A DNA stretch of 64,000 bases from Mytilus galloprovincialis (lineage: Eukaryota > Mollusca > Bivalvia > Mytilida > Mytilidae): NCBI RefSeq assembly GCF_965363235.1, contig NC_134842.1:2321112-2385111 (forward strand), given 5' to 3'. Both the position numbers and the translations under genes were made by a program. Positions 35,448 through 47,717 of the stretch are shown piece by piece; the stretch's first letter is position 1, and each line of letters starts with the position of its first letter. The notes under the pieces were generated by a model, which saw only the letters and a program-made list of their open reading frames with translations, was not told where the DNA came from and did not search any database.

Positions 35448-38400
35448 ATGGAACCAAAAGTGAAAGTTACAGAAAGGATCAGAGAGTTACTTCAAGATGT
35501 AACAGAAAAACTGGACACTGCCACAACAAATGAGATAGAAGAAATAAAAACATACATTATAAAAAATGAAAAGAACACAGAAATACCATTTAAACTTGTT
35601 CATTTTGCATATAAAAACAGAAAACCAGGTACACATCACATGATCAGTTCAACAGTTGTCATTATGATTAATAACAGACTGCCCGGTGTCCTAGCACTCC
35701 CTTTGTGTTGGTTGGGGATTGATTGTCCTTGTAAAAGTAATTGTCGTATAAACATACGTTAGTGACACATCTCCATTAATCACGTTGGGGAGTGTACATG
35801 GATGCCACTGTACCCTCACAGCTTTCGAGGGGTTCTTCAGATATCGGAGGCATTTACCAGTACATACATACTTATGATTAATGAAAAAGATGAAACTTTG
35901 TTTGTGTAGAAATTCAGTGCTTTGTTGTGAGGTCTTGAAAGGTTATTATATTTTTTTTTGCTTTAACCCCTTTAATCGACCTAGTCCAAAAAATTATGAT
36001 GTCTTAAAAGGCTATATAATCATTTTGTGCTAAGACGCATTTGACATCGCCTTACGTCGACTGTCATGACTAAGGTGTCAAAGCAAAAAAGATAATACTA
36101 ACAGCCTTTCAAGACGTCATAATTTTTTGGACAAGGTCGATTTAAGGCGTCAAAGCGTTACCTATCAAGTAAATGCAGACCTGCCAACTATCCCGATTTT
36201 CGCGGTATCATCCCGATTTTTAACCCGAATCCCGATATTGGGATTGTAAAACTTAGTCAAAATCCTGATTTTCACCAAATATACCTGAAAATTATTGTTT
36301 ACCAATTTTGAAGTTTTTCTGATCAATTTTTAAAAATCTATAATTTTACCTTGGGACATATTATGACAAGTTAACGACCCTATTCTTATCAACAGTCACA
36401 ACAGGTGTCATAATTAGTGGTTGTATGTAATCAGATATTATGGGTTGTAACAGTCCTCAAAATTAATTTGTATACACAAATTTGGTCAAACAGCCTTTCA
36501 ATTTTAATCAATTAATCATACAAGCACAATTTGCAACATTTGCCGTAGTTCCACAACAAAATCATAATTAATTGAAAGATGAGAACTGTAATGAACTCTC
36601 AAGAAAACATCGTTTATCTTGAAACCGTTTAATTTTTTAAACCAGACCTCGTGTGTCTGTTGATTTAAAATCAACGCCATTTTGTATTCACTTCTACTGT
36701 GTTACTGTATAAGCCTCTGCCGGTAAGAGCACCTCTGAATACAAAGAAAGATAACTCAAATTATATCCATTTTCTCATTGACACTGATAAGACCATAAAT
36801 AAGACTAAATCAAAATCTGTCTTTATCCTTCTAACTTAAGGACATGTCGTTTTAGGTCTTTTGTGTCAAGGTTCATAGATAAGAAGGTCTTTGGAGGGGA
36901 AAAAGGGGGGGGGTCTCTACTTATATATATGCAGTCTACATGTATTTCAAACAATAAATAGTATTGATTCAATACCCAGCTTAACAAATTGACTTATGAG
37001 ACACTATTTTAAATATATAAAAAAGTTGTATACATATATTCTTTAAATCAAATTAATCTACTGATACTATACAACTTCATCTTCTTTGTATAAGCATCTT
37101 AATTATAAGAATGCCTCTAATTATATTAGAGACTGGTTAATTTTGTAACTAGAATAACAAAATGTTGGTGTATTATATTTCAATAAACTACATTTATGTA
37201 TTACAACAAACTATGTAGACTCCTCTCCCCCTGAATGTCAATTTTATTTCAATGTAATGTAGACAACTGATGAAATTTCATGCAAGCAGGTGGCTAATGT
37301 ATGGCGCTGGAAACTGCATTCAGTTTGTAGAACCAGTGGAACATGAAACATTTTGAATGTTTATTAGCTACATTTATATTTGGTATGTTTTTAAGTTGAT
37401 GTTAGATAAATATTTGTTATTTTTCGTGGATGCCCTCATGTTGACTTTTATCATGTTAATAGGATATATATGTGTTATAGAAATGCTGGATGACCTATTT
37501 GACAATTTGTGGCCAAATTGTGGGAGCCCCATCCTATTGTCCTTGAAAGATTTGAGCAAGATATTATTTATGACATTCAAAAAGTGACTGCTGTTACCAC
37601 CTAATGTGACATGTCAATTGATGGTGTCAATGAATGTTAACGCCGAAGATCAAAACACAGCTTAAGTGTATATGTTTCATTATCAACATGATCAACCATA
37701 CGAAAATAATACTGTAATTTTTCAGTTTATGAATTTTTCAAATAAGTAACATTTAATGATAAAACAATTCTTCCTTTTCAGAAAAATGCAGTTTATATTT
37801 AAATGAACTCTTAGAAGACAGCGACCTTATTTTAAAGGAATACATTCCACCTACAAGAGTAAGTTACTTATTATATTTTTAAACTTTAACCTTTAGTTAT
37901 TATATTAAGATTGGGCAGTATAATCTCACACCCAGGCACATCATACCTGCTAAGTTTTCAAAATGCCCATGGGAGTTTTACGTGAAAAATGGCTCCCATA
38001 GTCCCACAAAACTTTCAAGGGGGCATTCAAATACATGTTTATGTTGTTTTTTGGCTTCTTCGTACTTTAACAAGCCTATAGCCATTGTAAAATTAATTGT
38101 TTTGTTTGAAATTGTGGACAAATTTGTTCTTTCAAAATTTCCATTTTGGAGCCTCCATGGGGGAAATTCCCCGCCAATAGTGACAGTTGGCAGGTATGGC
38201 ACATTCTACTCAAGGGAACAACTGGATACAAATAATGCTATCAAATTTACAGAAAACTTATTTTCATTAATTCTATCATATATAGAAATGTGGTATGAGT
38301 CATAGTGCCAATGAGACAACTCTCCATGTCAGGGTTTTTTCATTCACCATCTTTGCAAAAATTTCTAAAGTTACAGGATGCATTATATTACATTGACTTT

Positions 38401-41400
38401 TAATTTAAGGAACTAAAATCTTGTTCTGCATGTTTATGTTTTGTTAATTACTTCATCTTCTGCTCTATATCGCACCAGAGGAGTAAATGTAAAGGATTTT
38501 TTTCATGAGGGAAATGTCAGTTTATTAATGTTATTGACTAGGAAATACAATATTTTCACGGAAACAAATGTTATGCATGAAATGAACAAAATCTTAGTAA
38601 TTTTATCAGGCCTCGACAATAACGCTTGTCCGATTGTCCGGTACCAGAGGTAAAAAAGGTCGGACAAGTAAAAGCTATACCAAGCTTGTCCGATGGGACA
38701 AGTAGAATCATTCTGCAGAAAATAAATTTTAATCCAACTTTGATGAACAAAGTATAATTATTAACAAAAAAAACAAGAAAAGAAGATTTGTTTGACATCT
38801 TTCCTTTTTAAACTGAAACTAATTGAAACTTTTTATTTATAAAGACCCCTCAGACTTGCAATCGATAATTTAAAACTGGTTCTTTGTCAAGTACTTTAAA
38901 CAGGTAAAAAGCACACTTTTCTCGGAAACCAGTCTTACAGATTCCATTCAACCATGCGATTTTTAGATAAGGTAACTTTAAAAGACAGTTCGTCTCCAGC
39001 TCAGAAATGATTCGGCTCCAAGTTTAATAGACAGTTGGGCACCGTAGGAGACATATTTCATAGACTTGATTAATAGACAGTTTGGCAAGGCAGTAGACAT
39101 TTCTGGACCAAGACAAATCAGAACCTCCTTTCCTACCTTATTTTGTTGCTTTATAATAATTAATACCAATGTCCATACCGTATTTTTTAAATAAGAATGA
39201 GGAAATTATTTACCATAAAAATCATCAAATCAATTGTTTGATCTTTATGTAGAAAAAACAATACTTGCAATGCAGTGACCTAGCTATAGTTGTTAATTTC
39301 TGTGTCATTTGGTCTTTTGTCTCATTGACAATCATACCTCATATTCTTTTTATTGATTGCATTTGAATAAACTTTTTTCAACTTTTAAAAAAATAGGATA
39401 AAAATCCAATGAGTGTACATTTAGAGTCCAATCAGATGGTGCCTCATGTGCAAAGTATGATGAGACTTTAGCATTTATAGAAACTATAGAACCGAAGTCC
39501 TGTGACACAACTAAATTCAGTTGTTCATGGCTCATATCTTTTAAAAGTATTTCAAAGGATATAAATCAAATTCTGTTCAATTTTTTTTTTAATTCATTTT
39601 GTTTCTTGAATCAACTTGAAATGCAAAAAAGGTTATTATTAAGATTTTTTTTGGACAAGTTACAATTTCATTCGGACAAGTAAGTTTTGGTATGTACTTG
39701 TCCTACTAGACAAGTTGAAAAAAAAGTTATTGTAGAGGCCTGTTTATACCAAAAGATCATTTCAGTTTTTATCAAGTTTTTGTTTTAGAATCCAGAACTT
39801 GAAGCTAGAATTAAAAAACTGAAGACACAACAAGAAAACAAAGACTACAAAAAGATGACAAAAAATGTTGGAACATTCAAGGTAAACTATAGTTATTATA
39901 GTGCTAAAACAGACTTTTTGAGGTCTTTTCTGAAGGGTTGTCTCATTGTTAATCATACCACATTTTCTTTTTATGTTATTATAATCTTTGTATAGTTTAA
40001 GGTAAAACAAATTGAAATGATTCCCATTTAGAAAACTTTCATTATTACTACTTCTTGTACAAGTAATAAAGATCATTTATGTACCTTGGACTACAAAGTT
40101 TAATTAGGGATACTGGCATTATGATACTTAGGTGGACCATTTAAATTAAAAACTTAAGATATATATCGTATTGTAGTAATTCAAGGCAATCCATATTTGA
40201 CTGTTGATCTGTGATGTCCATCTGGCACATTTGAGTTGTCCTTGGCCTCATTTCAAGGTGAAAAGGCATTTATATTGATATAACATGAAGTAACCTTTAG
40301 GTTTAGTTATCTCAGCTACAGTTATTTTAATTAGAATATAATTGGTGCACATGTCACTTTTACTGGATACTTATAATCTTGACCTCATTCTCATGGTTCA
40401 TTGATTCATATTGACTGGATTCTTATGATCTTGACCTCTTTTTCATGGTTCATTGATTCATATTGAATTTAGTGAATAGTTCTCTGTCTGAATTACTTCA
40501 TTAGATAAAACTTGTATCTAAGGTCTTTCCTGATGCCCTAACACAAAACACATATGTAGTTTGTTACTCGAGAAACATAATACTATATAATTTACTTTTC
40601 TACATTGGCTAGAGGTATAGGGGGAGGGTAGAGATCTCACAAACATGTTTAACCCCGCCACATTTTTGCGCCTGTCCCAAGTCAGGAGCCTCTGGTCTTT
40701 GTTAGTCTAGTATTATTTTAATTTTAGTTTCTTGTGTACAATTTGGAAATTAGTATGGCGTTCATTATCACTGTACTAGTATATATTTGGTTAGGGGCCA
40801 GCTGATGGACGACTCCGGGTGCGGGAATTTCCCGCTACATTGAAGACCTGTTGGTGACCTTCAGCTGTTGTTTTTTTCTATGGTCGGGTTGTTGTCTCTT
40901 TGGCACATTCCCCATTTCCATTCTCAATTTTGATATGTATTCATTCAAATTAGACTAATGATCAAGATAAATCTTTTTTTATTTTTAGGTTCATGAACCA
41001 GGTTCAATAGGAAAAGAATGTAAGTTATCTCCCCTTATAAAAAAACTTCTTTGTTTAGCATAGCAAAAGTTACCAAAACAGAAATTTTAGAAAAATAAAA
41101 TATATACATACTATAATGACTTTAAAACCCTCCCTATTATTGAAGACCATATGTCGACCTCTAGATATTTTTTAGTTATTTGTGTCCCTACATGTATTCG
41201 CTGTTACAACATCTTGTTTTACTTATATAAAGTTGAACAATCTGTAATTTAAAAAAGGCCTTCCATCTCATGCATCTGACCCATTTTCATTTCCGCATGC
41301 TAACTTAAGATTGCCTCATACAAAATTAATGAAACTCATACACATTGATAAAAACCAAAACTCTCAGACAGAGTTAAAATTTGGGTAGTAAGTCACTTAG

Positions 41401-43745
41401 GGTTCTAGAGTCAGTAGATAGATATAGGAAGATGTGCTGTGAGTGCCAATGAGACAACCCTCCATCCAAATAACAATTTTAAAAAAAGTAAACCATTATA
41501 GGTCAATGTACGGCCTTCAACACAGAGCCTTGGCTCACACTGAACAACAAGCTATAAAGGGCCCCAAAATTACTAGTTTAAAACCGTTCAAACGGGAAAA
41601 CCAACGGTCTAATCTATATAAAAAAACGAGAAACGAGAAACATGTATAAATTACTTAAACAAACGACAACTACTGTACATCAGATTCCTGACTTAGGACA
41701 GGTGCAAACATTTGCAGCGGGATTAAACGTTTTAATGGTACCAAACCTTCTCCCTTTTTCCTGAAACAATAGCATAACATCACAACATAGAAAAACATAC
41801 GATAAAATATCAATTGGCAGGCTTAACTCAATCAAAAAAGGTAAATTAATACACTGAAGGAATAAATTTGATCTGCGATATCTGAATGATAATTAATAAA
41901 ATATCAGGGATAAACATTCAAGGCCAAAAAGCAAACAAATAAGTCCAAACAAAGCAATGGCAAGACACCACTGCGAAATATTTAACCCTACGAAAATTAT
42001 CACATTTGAAAAAAAAACGGTTTTAATAATACAGGTAAATCTTGAAGTTTATACAAATGTAGTGAAAATTAGAAGATATTCCAAATAATCAAAGCTGGTA
42101 TATATAATATTCCATATTAATATAAAATAACAAAAAGGTATTATAAACAGTTTCAACAGGTCGAATTAACAAGAAAATACGATTAGAGAGTACTCGCAGT
42201 TACTGACAGCTAGTTAAAAGCCAAAAACAATAATAAAAAAAAAAAAAAAAAAAAACTTGGAAAATTGCTATTTTTTTTTTTAGATTCCTCATCCAAACTT
42301 ACATAACTTACATTTGTTACATCCAAATTTTATGAAACTCATACACAATTCTTTCATTTATATGAAATATGACTTTTGTCTGACATATTTTAAATCTTTC
42401 AAATTCATCTATTTATAGGGTTATTCGTACAAAAATTAAAACACCATTAATTCTGCATTATGTTTATTTTTTAGTGAAAACACTGAACAATCAGATGATA
42501 GGAGTGTTTAACTTTGTGTTGACAGTGGGCGGGGCTTTTGTCTTTGGATACATGGCTACAAAGTATGCATTTGCTGATTCTGGACAAGATTCTTTCCCTT
42601 TGGTAAGTTAACCAGAATGTTACAGACATTTTGATAAGAGGAAAGTTTTTCTCAGTCTAATTATATCTTTTGGAATACAGTACCTGAAGTCATCTGTTAT
42701 ACAAACAGACATATTTTGAAAGGTAGTTTTTCTCAGTCTAATTATATCTTTTGGAATACAGTACCTGAAGTCATCTGTTATACAAACAGACATATTTTGA
42801 AAGGTAGTTTTTCTCAGTCTAATTATATCTGTTGGAATACAGTACCTGAAGTCATCTGTTATACAAACAGACATATTTTGAAAGGTAGTTTTTCTCAGTC
42901 TAATTATATCTGTTGGAATACAGTACCTGAAGTCATCTGTTATACAAACAGACATATTTTGAAAGGTAGTTTTTCTCAGTCTAATTATATCTGTTGGAAT
43001 ACAGTACCTGAAGTCATCTGTTATACAAACAGACATATTTTGAAAGGTAGTTTTTCTCAGTCTAATTATATCTGTTGGAATACAGTACCTTAAGTCATCT
43101 GTTATACAAACAGACATATTTTGAATAGTAGTTTTTCTCAGTCTAATTATATCTGTTGGAATACAGTACCTGAAGTCATCTGTTATACAAACAGACATAT
43201 TTTGAAAGGTAGTTTTTCTCAGTCTAATTATATCTGTTGAAATGCAGTACGTGAAGTCATCTTTTAAACAGCTAAGAATGCAAACAAAACATTTTAAGCA
43301 CTTGATTTAGTTTTAAATAATTTTAAACATAAGCTTTAGATAAAATAATATTTAGTGTATTCATCAATTAGATAGCAATAAACGTATTTACACTTTTGGT
43401 ATTTAGCTGTATTTTGCCTCTGAATGACCTTTGATCTACTCTGAATAACCTTCTGACGTCGAGCAACAATCACTTTCTAATTTTAACGTCAAATGTTATA
43501 AATTGTGATGTCAAAGTTTATTGAAACCTGTGTGATTTTATGTAATGGCAAACAAATTTGCTTTCAAGTGTAAATAGTCTTTTAACAAACAAAAAATGTG
43601 TTGAGGTCTAGGTAGGTTCTTGAATTCCTACACCAGTACGTCCATTATCTGTTTTGTATTTCAGCAATTGATGTCTGGATTAGTACTTGGTACCATCGTG
43701 TTCTTTGCTGACCTTTATTTCTTAGTGAAAGAGGACATGAGGTGA
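35448..43745 (+). CDS. TMEM199: TMEM199/Vma12-like V-ATPase assembly factor, 6 exons
   Basis: Exons are 35448-35628, 37782-37858, 39789-39881, 40989-41019, 42475-42602 and 43665-43745. They sum to 591 nt, giving 196 aa and TGA, and all introns are GT-AG with matching phases. The start MEPKVKVTE has A at -3 and G at +4. An in-frame ATG at 35379 would add 23 residues with no family resemblance. Family signatures are SLYLNELLEDS in exon 2 and NPELEARIKKLK with KMTKNV in exon 3. Two membrane segments lie near the C-terminus, at residues about 133-158 (IGVFNFVLTVGGAFVFGY) and 171-191 (LMSGLVLGTIVFFADLYFLV). Human TMEM199 is 208 aa. The product should sit in the ER/ERGIC membrane and help assemble the V-ATPase Vo sector. 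Confidence 0.93.
35961..36157. mobile_element. Hairpin element in TMEM199 intron 1
   Basis: Two arms of about 45 bp (GACCTAGTCCAAAAAATTAT with ATGTCTTAAAAGGCT, and the inverted form with TTTTTTGGACAAGGTC) enclose about 90 bp. The similarity begins at GCTTTAAC and its inverted match GTCAAAGC. It is probably a fold-back MITE. Confidence 0.7.
38607..39742. mobile_element. Non-autonomous DNA transposon in TMEM199 intron 2
   Basis: The left terminus is CAGGCCTCGACAATAAC and the inverted right terminus is CAGGCCTCTACAATAAC. TTTAT flanks both sides (38602-38606 and 39743-39747), a probable 5-bp target duplication. The motif CTTGTCC/GGACAAG recurs just inside both ends. A fragment of the GAGACAAC interspersed repeat (39280-39345) is nested inside. 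There is no transposase frame. The element ends 46 bp before the exon 3 acceptor. The terminus resembles hAT-type CAG starts, but the short duplication does not fit well, so the superfamily is open. Confidence 0.75.
40645..40925 (-). repeat. Interspersed repeat, 'GGGACAACAACCCGACC' family
   Basis: Minus-strand copy in TMEM199 intron 3, ending about 60 bp before exon 4. Shared landmarks with 44805-45085 (plus) and 57875-58110 (minus) are GGGGAATGTG, GGTCACCAA, TTCAATGTAGCG, CAGCTGGCCC, ACTAACAAAGGCCAGAGG and TTGGGACAGG. A shorter minus copy lies at 47820-47945. Confidence 0.75.
41423..42260 (+). repeat. Interspersed repeat with A-rich tail, TMEM199 intron 4
   Basis: It begins with GATGTGCTGTGAGTGCCAAT and aligns with 58133-58330 through ACCATTATAGGTCAA, GGCCTTCAACAC and ACCAACGGTCTA. 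It continues to a run of A residues at about 42235-42256. The A-run may be the tail of a retroposed copy, though I cannot show that it belongs to the same element. Confidence 0.55.
42626..43262 (+). repeat. 81-bp tandem array, 8 units, in TMEM199 intron 5
   Basis: The landmark CTCAGTCTAATTATATC occurs at 42651 and then every 81 bp to 43218. The array starts about 25 bp past the exon 5 donor and does not include it. As 81 is a multiple of three, frames stay open on both strands, which makes the two long frames here artefacts. Each unit carries a donor-like AAAG|GTAG and an acceptor-like TTTCTCAG only 14 nt apart. Confidence 0.93.
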
Positions 43746-43917
43746 CACAAAAGGGAGGTAATCCAGTTTATACAGTGCAATCACATGAAACTGAATGGAG
43801 CCAAACCAATCAGAATGCCAAGAACTATAGACAGAGTCGAGCCACAAGGGAAGATGATGAATTGTAGAAAACTTTGGTGCTAGAATCAAGACTTGTTATT
43901 TATTTATTTATTGAAAT

Positions 43918-43923
43918 AATAAA
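43918..43923 (+). terminator. Poly(A) signal of TMEM199
   Basis: AATAAA about 170 nt after the stop codon, following a TTATTTATTTATTG stretch. It is well placed for a short 3' UTR. Confidence 0.6.
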
Positions 43924-44804
43924 CAGAGATTAAATATATGACTGATTTGTTGTTTTCTTTACAACTTAAATGAGTATCCATAACTTTTTTGTTAAATCTG
44001 TACAGGACTTTTCCACTGACAAACATCCCTTCCTTGAAGTGCCCAGACAATTCACGCTTGAACGTGTAGTATTAATCATTCAATTTCCATACTCAAATAC
44101 TGTTTGGTACAGGTGAACAAGCAAAAGCATAAACTTCTAATTCTTGGGGAGATCTTTTAGAAACTTGATAAGAGACATACATGCACATAATAACTTTACA
44201 AAATACCAATTTTATTGCACTTGATGTGTGTTTGGACAACTGAGGTCTCTTCGGGGATGGTAACATAGTTAATAATCCAAAACCTAATACAAACTTTGAA
44301 GAGTAAATGGAACAACACAAAAGGACAAAAAGTATTGTCAATCCTGGACAAGGATTCAAATCAAAGCTATGCATCATGAAGAAATTAAGTCATTCATTTG
44401 GATGTGTTAGACTTAATCTAGTAATTGTTGTGTCATGGAAGAAAAAACTTGATACTGATATGACACAAAGGTTTACACACATGTCAATGTACAGTAAAAC
44501 ATTATGTTTGGGTCAAAATCACAATTTAGCATAGAAGTAAAATTTCACTTCACAATGAAAGAGAGGCAAAGCTTTCAACAGGACATTTAAAATCATAAGT
44601 CAAAATTAAACTGACAACCCATTGGCTTAAATAGAATGAAGACAAACAGAAAAACAACAGACTGAGTACAAAATACAGAAAACATAACATTAGAAAAAAA
44701 AAGTACTCAGCAGCACAACCCTCCCACCAAAAGCTGTAGATGTAACATGTGTATTAAGTTGCAAGTTGATGTGCCTGCAATTTCATTGTAAAATTGAGAA
44801 AAGA

Positions 44805-45085
44805 AATGGGGAATGTGTCTAAGGGACAACAACCCGACCATAGAAAAGACAACAGCAGAAGGTCACCAATGGGTCTTCAATGTAGCGAGAATTCCTGCAC
44901 CCATAGGTGTCCTTCAGCTGGCCCTTAAAAATAAGTATACTAGTACAGTGATACTGGACATCATACTAAACTCCGAATTATACACAAGAAACTAAAATTA
45001 AAAATCATACAAGACTAACAAAGGCCAGAGGCTCTTGACTTGGGACAGGCCCAAAATTGCGGCGGGGTTAAATCTCAACCCCCCC
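44805..45085 (+). repeat. Interspersed repeat, 'GGGACAACAACCCGACC' family
   Basis: Plus-strand copy of the element at 40645-40925. It ends in GCGGCGGGGTTAAAT followed by a C-run. Confidence 0.75.
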
Positions 45086-45526
45086 CCCCCTATACCTGTA
45101 GCCAATGTAGAAAAGTAATTGATAAAAATACGCACATTAAAATTCAGTTCAAGAGAAGTCCGAGTCCTATGTCAAAATGTAAGCTACCTAAACCAAATAT
45201 TTGAACTCGAGAATGTTCTAATTTCACGCTTTTAAATTATGTATGTTCAGAGAACAATGAAAAAGTGTCAAAACAGTAATTTGGTATATAACTTTAATAA
45301 TGAAAATGTGTATTAAGGTTCAAGTTGATATGACCACAACCTCAGAGTGAACTACCTTCAATAATAAATTTGCTTGAACAGGATAAGCAAATGTTATGAA
45401 ACTTATAAACAATGCTTTTTACCACAAAACACAGATCATGATGAATTTCTGGTGGCGTCAATTTTACCTTACTAGAGTTATGCCCCATTGCAAATCAAAA
45501 ATGTTGAATTTGAAGTTTCAATTTTT

Positions 45527-46447
45527 AACCGGATTTTTGTGACAAAAATGTCGGTTATTGATTTGTGGATGTACGGCGGGCGGGTGGGCCGGCGGGTGGG
45601 CGGGCGGCATCAAATGTTGTCCGTGCATTAACTCATGAACCGTTCAACCAAAGCTTTTGAAATTTTAATATGTTATTACTGACAACTATACGAAGGTCAA
45701 GTTCAATAATGGAGATTTTGACTTTTACCGTTCAGGAGTTATGGTTCTTGAAAGATTGAAAAATGGAGTTGTCCGTGCATTTACGCATGAACTGTTCTAC
45801 CAAAGCTTCCCAAATTTTAATATGTTGTTACTAATGAAAGAATGGAGGTCAAGTTCAATAATGACGAATTTGACTTTTACCGTTCAGGAGTTATGGTTCT
45901 TGAAAGATTGAAAAATGGAGTTTCCAGTCGTGTCCGTGCATTTATGCATGAACTGTTCTACCAAAGCTTCCGAAATTTTTATATGCTGTTACTGATGATA
46001 AAATGGAGGTCAAGTTCAATAATGACGATTTTGACTTTTACCGTTCAGGAGTTATGGTTCTTGAAAGATTGAAAAATGGTTTTTTCCCGTCGTGTCCGTG
46101 CATTTTCTCATGAACCATTCAACCAAAGCTTTTGAAATTTTAATATGTTGTTACTGATGACAAAATAGAGGTCAAGGTCAATAATGACGATTTTGACTTT
46201 TACCGTTCAGGAGTTATGGTTCTTGAAAGATCGTAAAATATGGTGTTTCCATTCAGGTTGTTGCATTTACTCATGAACCATTCAATCTAAGCTTTTCAAA
46301 TTTTAATATGTTGATACTGATGACAAAATGGAGGTCAAATTTGATATTGACGATTTTCACTTTCACCATTCATCAGTAATGGTTCTTGTGATATTGCCAG
46401 GACACAAATAAATGTTAATAAATCCGGTTTGCTGTCGTTGTGACAGC
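45527..46447 (+). repeat. Interspersed element with internal tandem repeat of about 155 bp
   Basis: It begins AACCGGATTTTTGTGACAAA and ends near AATAAATCCGGTTTGC, a short inverted match. In between, a unit carrying GTCCGTGCATT, CAAAGCTT, TTTTAATATG, AGGTCAAG and TTTTACCGTTCAGGAGTTAT repeats about four times with divergence. A G-rich patch (45571-45608) sits near the start. Confidence 0.65.
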
Positions 46448-47103
46448 CTCTTGTCTAACTTTAGTTTGCCTCATCAAAATGTAATGACTCTTATACACAA
46501 TTCTAAAGTATACCATAAACAACTGAAAGCAAATTCTACAACTCTAAACTCTGTGTATATGAAACAGCACTCATATAATATCAGTGACTGTACAAAGGAT
46601 CATTTCATGCACACTATTAAAGGTTCAGGAAAACATGAGCATGTGCAAGGCTACAGTTAGCTAAAATACTAAATACCAATGCAGAAACAAAAGCTAAAAA
46701 TATTTGTCTTTTAAATTTATTTATGAGCAAATTGATGTTAATCTGCCAAAAAGCAGATGTTATAATTGTATGCAACAGTTTAATTATAACTTCTTGACAT
46801 TATTCAGATTGCCACACATGAACATTTGAAGGACATTTCTACATTTTTGTGCTCTAGAAATAATGCCATCATAAAAATCTTAAAGCCTGTTTGCCCTAAT
46901 TGTCTAAAACTTAATTAACTGTCATATGAACGTTATCATAGGTCAGTCATCATAAATCTGTATAAAATAAAGGTCACCAATATAACCTTGTCACAGTAAG
47001 TGAAGAGTAATCTTTTCTATTGCTCTTGGCTCACTGGAATAACTCATTGATGTTTACCCTCGGTTCCTTTTGCATTCGTTTAAAATTAGCATTATTTTTA
47101 CAG

Positions 47104-47367
47104 CGGATTTCATTGAGTGTGAAGCCACATTGTATATCTTTGGTTAGCTGGCTTGTAAGCTGAACAGTGAAGTTATTGTTAGGTCAGGTACACTACCCTC
47201 CTTTGAGAGTAGACTAGTCCAGCAGATAACTAATCTATCTGTCTCTGGTGGACTATACTACTTCCAAATAAGGGCAGTTTACCTGACCTAATAATGACTT
47301 TACGGTTCAGATAACAAGCAAGCTAACCAAAGATATTACCTTTCCCTACACACTCAATGAAATCGGC
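47104..47367. mobile_element. Long imperfect fold-back element
   Basis: The left arm begins GATTTCATTGAGTGTG and carries ATCTTTGGTTAGCTGGCTTG and TTAGGTCAGGTA. The right arm carries TACCTGACCTAA, CAAGCTAACCAAAGAT and CACTCAATGAAATC, the inverted forms. Each arm is about 90-100 bp around a centre of about 60 bp. It is a MITE-like fold-back with no coding content. Confidence 0.75.
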
Positions 47368-47684
47368 TATAAATGAATGAAGATTTCAACATTGTTAGCA
47401 GCATGCGTCTTGTATGAGAATTGAAAACAATTATGTGGAATGCTGAATTAATTAATTTTGAACGAAATATATGTTCTTTTTTGTATTTTAATAGTATTGT
47501 GTTGTCATCTGTGTATCTTATTTTGTGTGTAAGAGAACTTGTCTAGGTGTGATGCGACTCAAAGCTTGACCCATGGTATAAACACTTGTGGTTTGTTGAA
47601 GAAAGTATATTGGCATCTTGTTCTCTTATTTTGTGGGTGAGAGAACTTGTCTGGGTGTGGTGCGATTCAAAGCTTGACACATGC

Positions 47685-47717
<33 letters not shown>

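Noticed and set aside
42620-43198. 192-residue minus-strand frame with a perfect 27-residue repeat, and the matching 125-residue plus-strand frame
   Set aside because: Both are translations of the 81-bp intronic array in TMEM199. A period divisible by three keeps frames open on either strand, and the array sits inside a well-supported intron.
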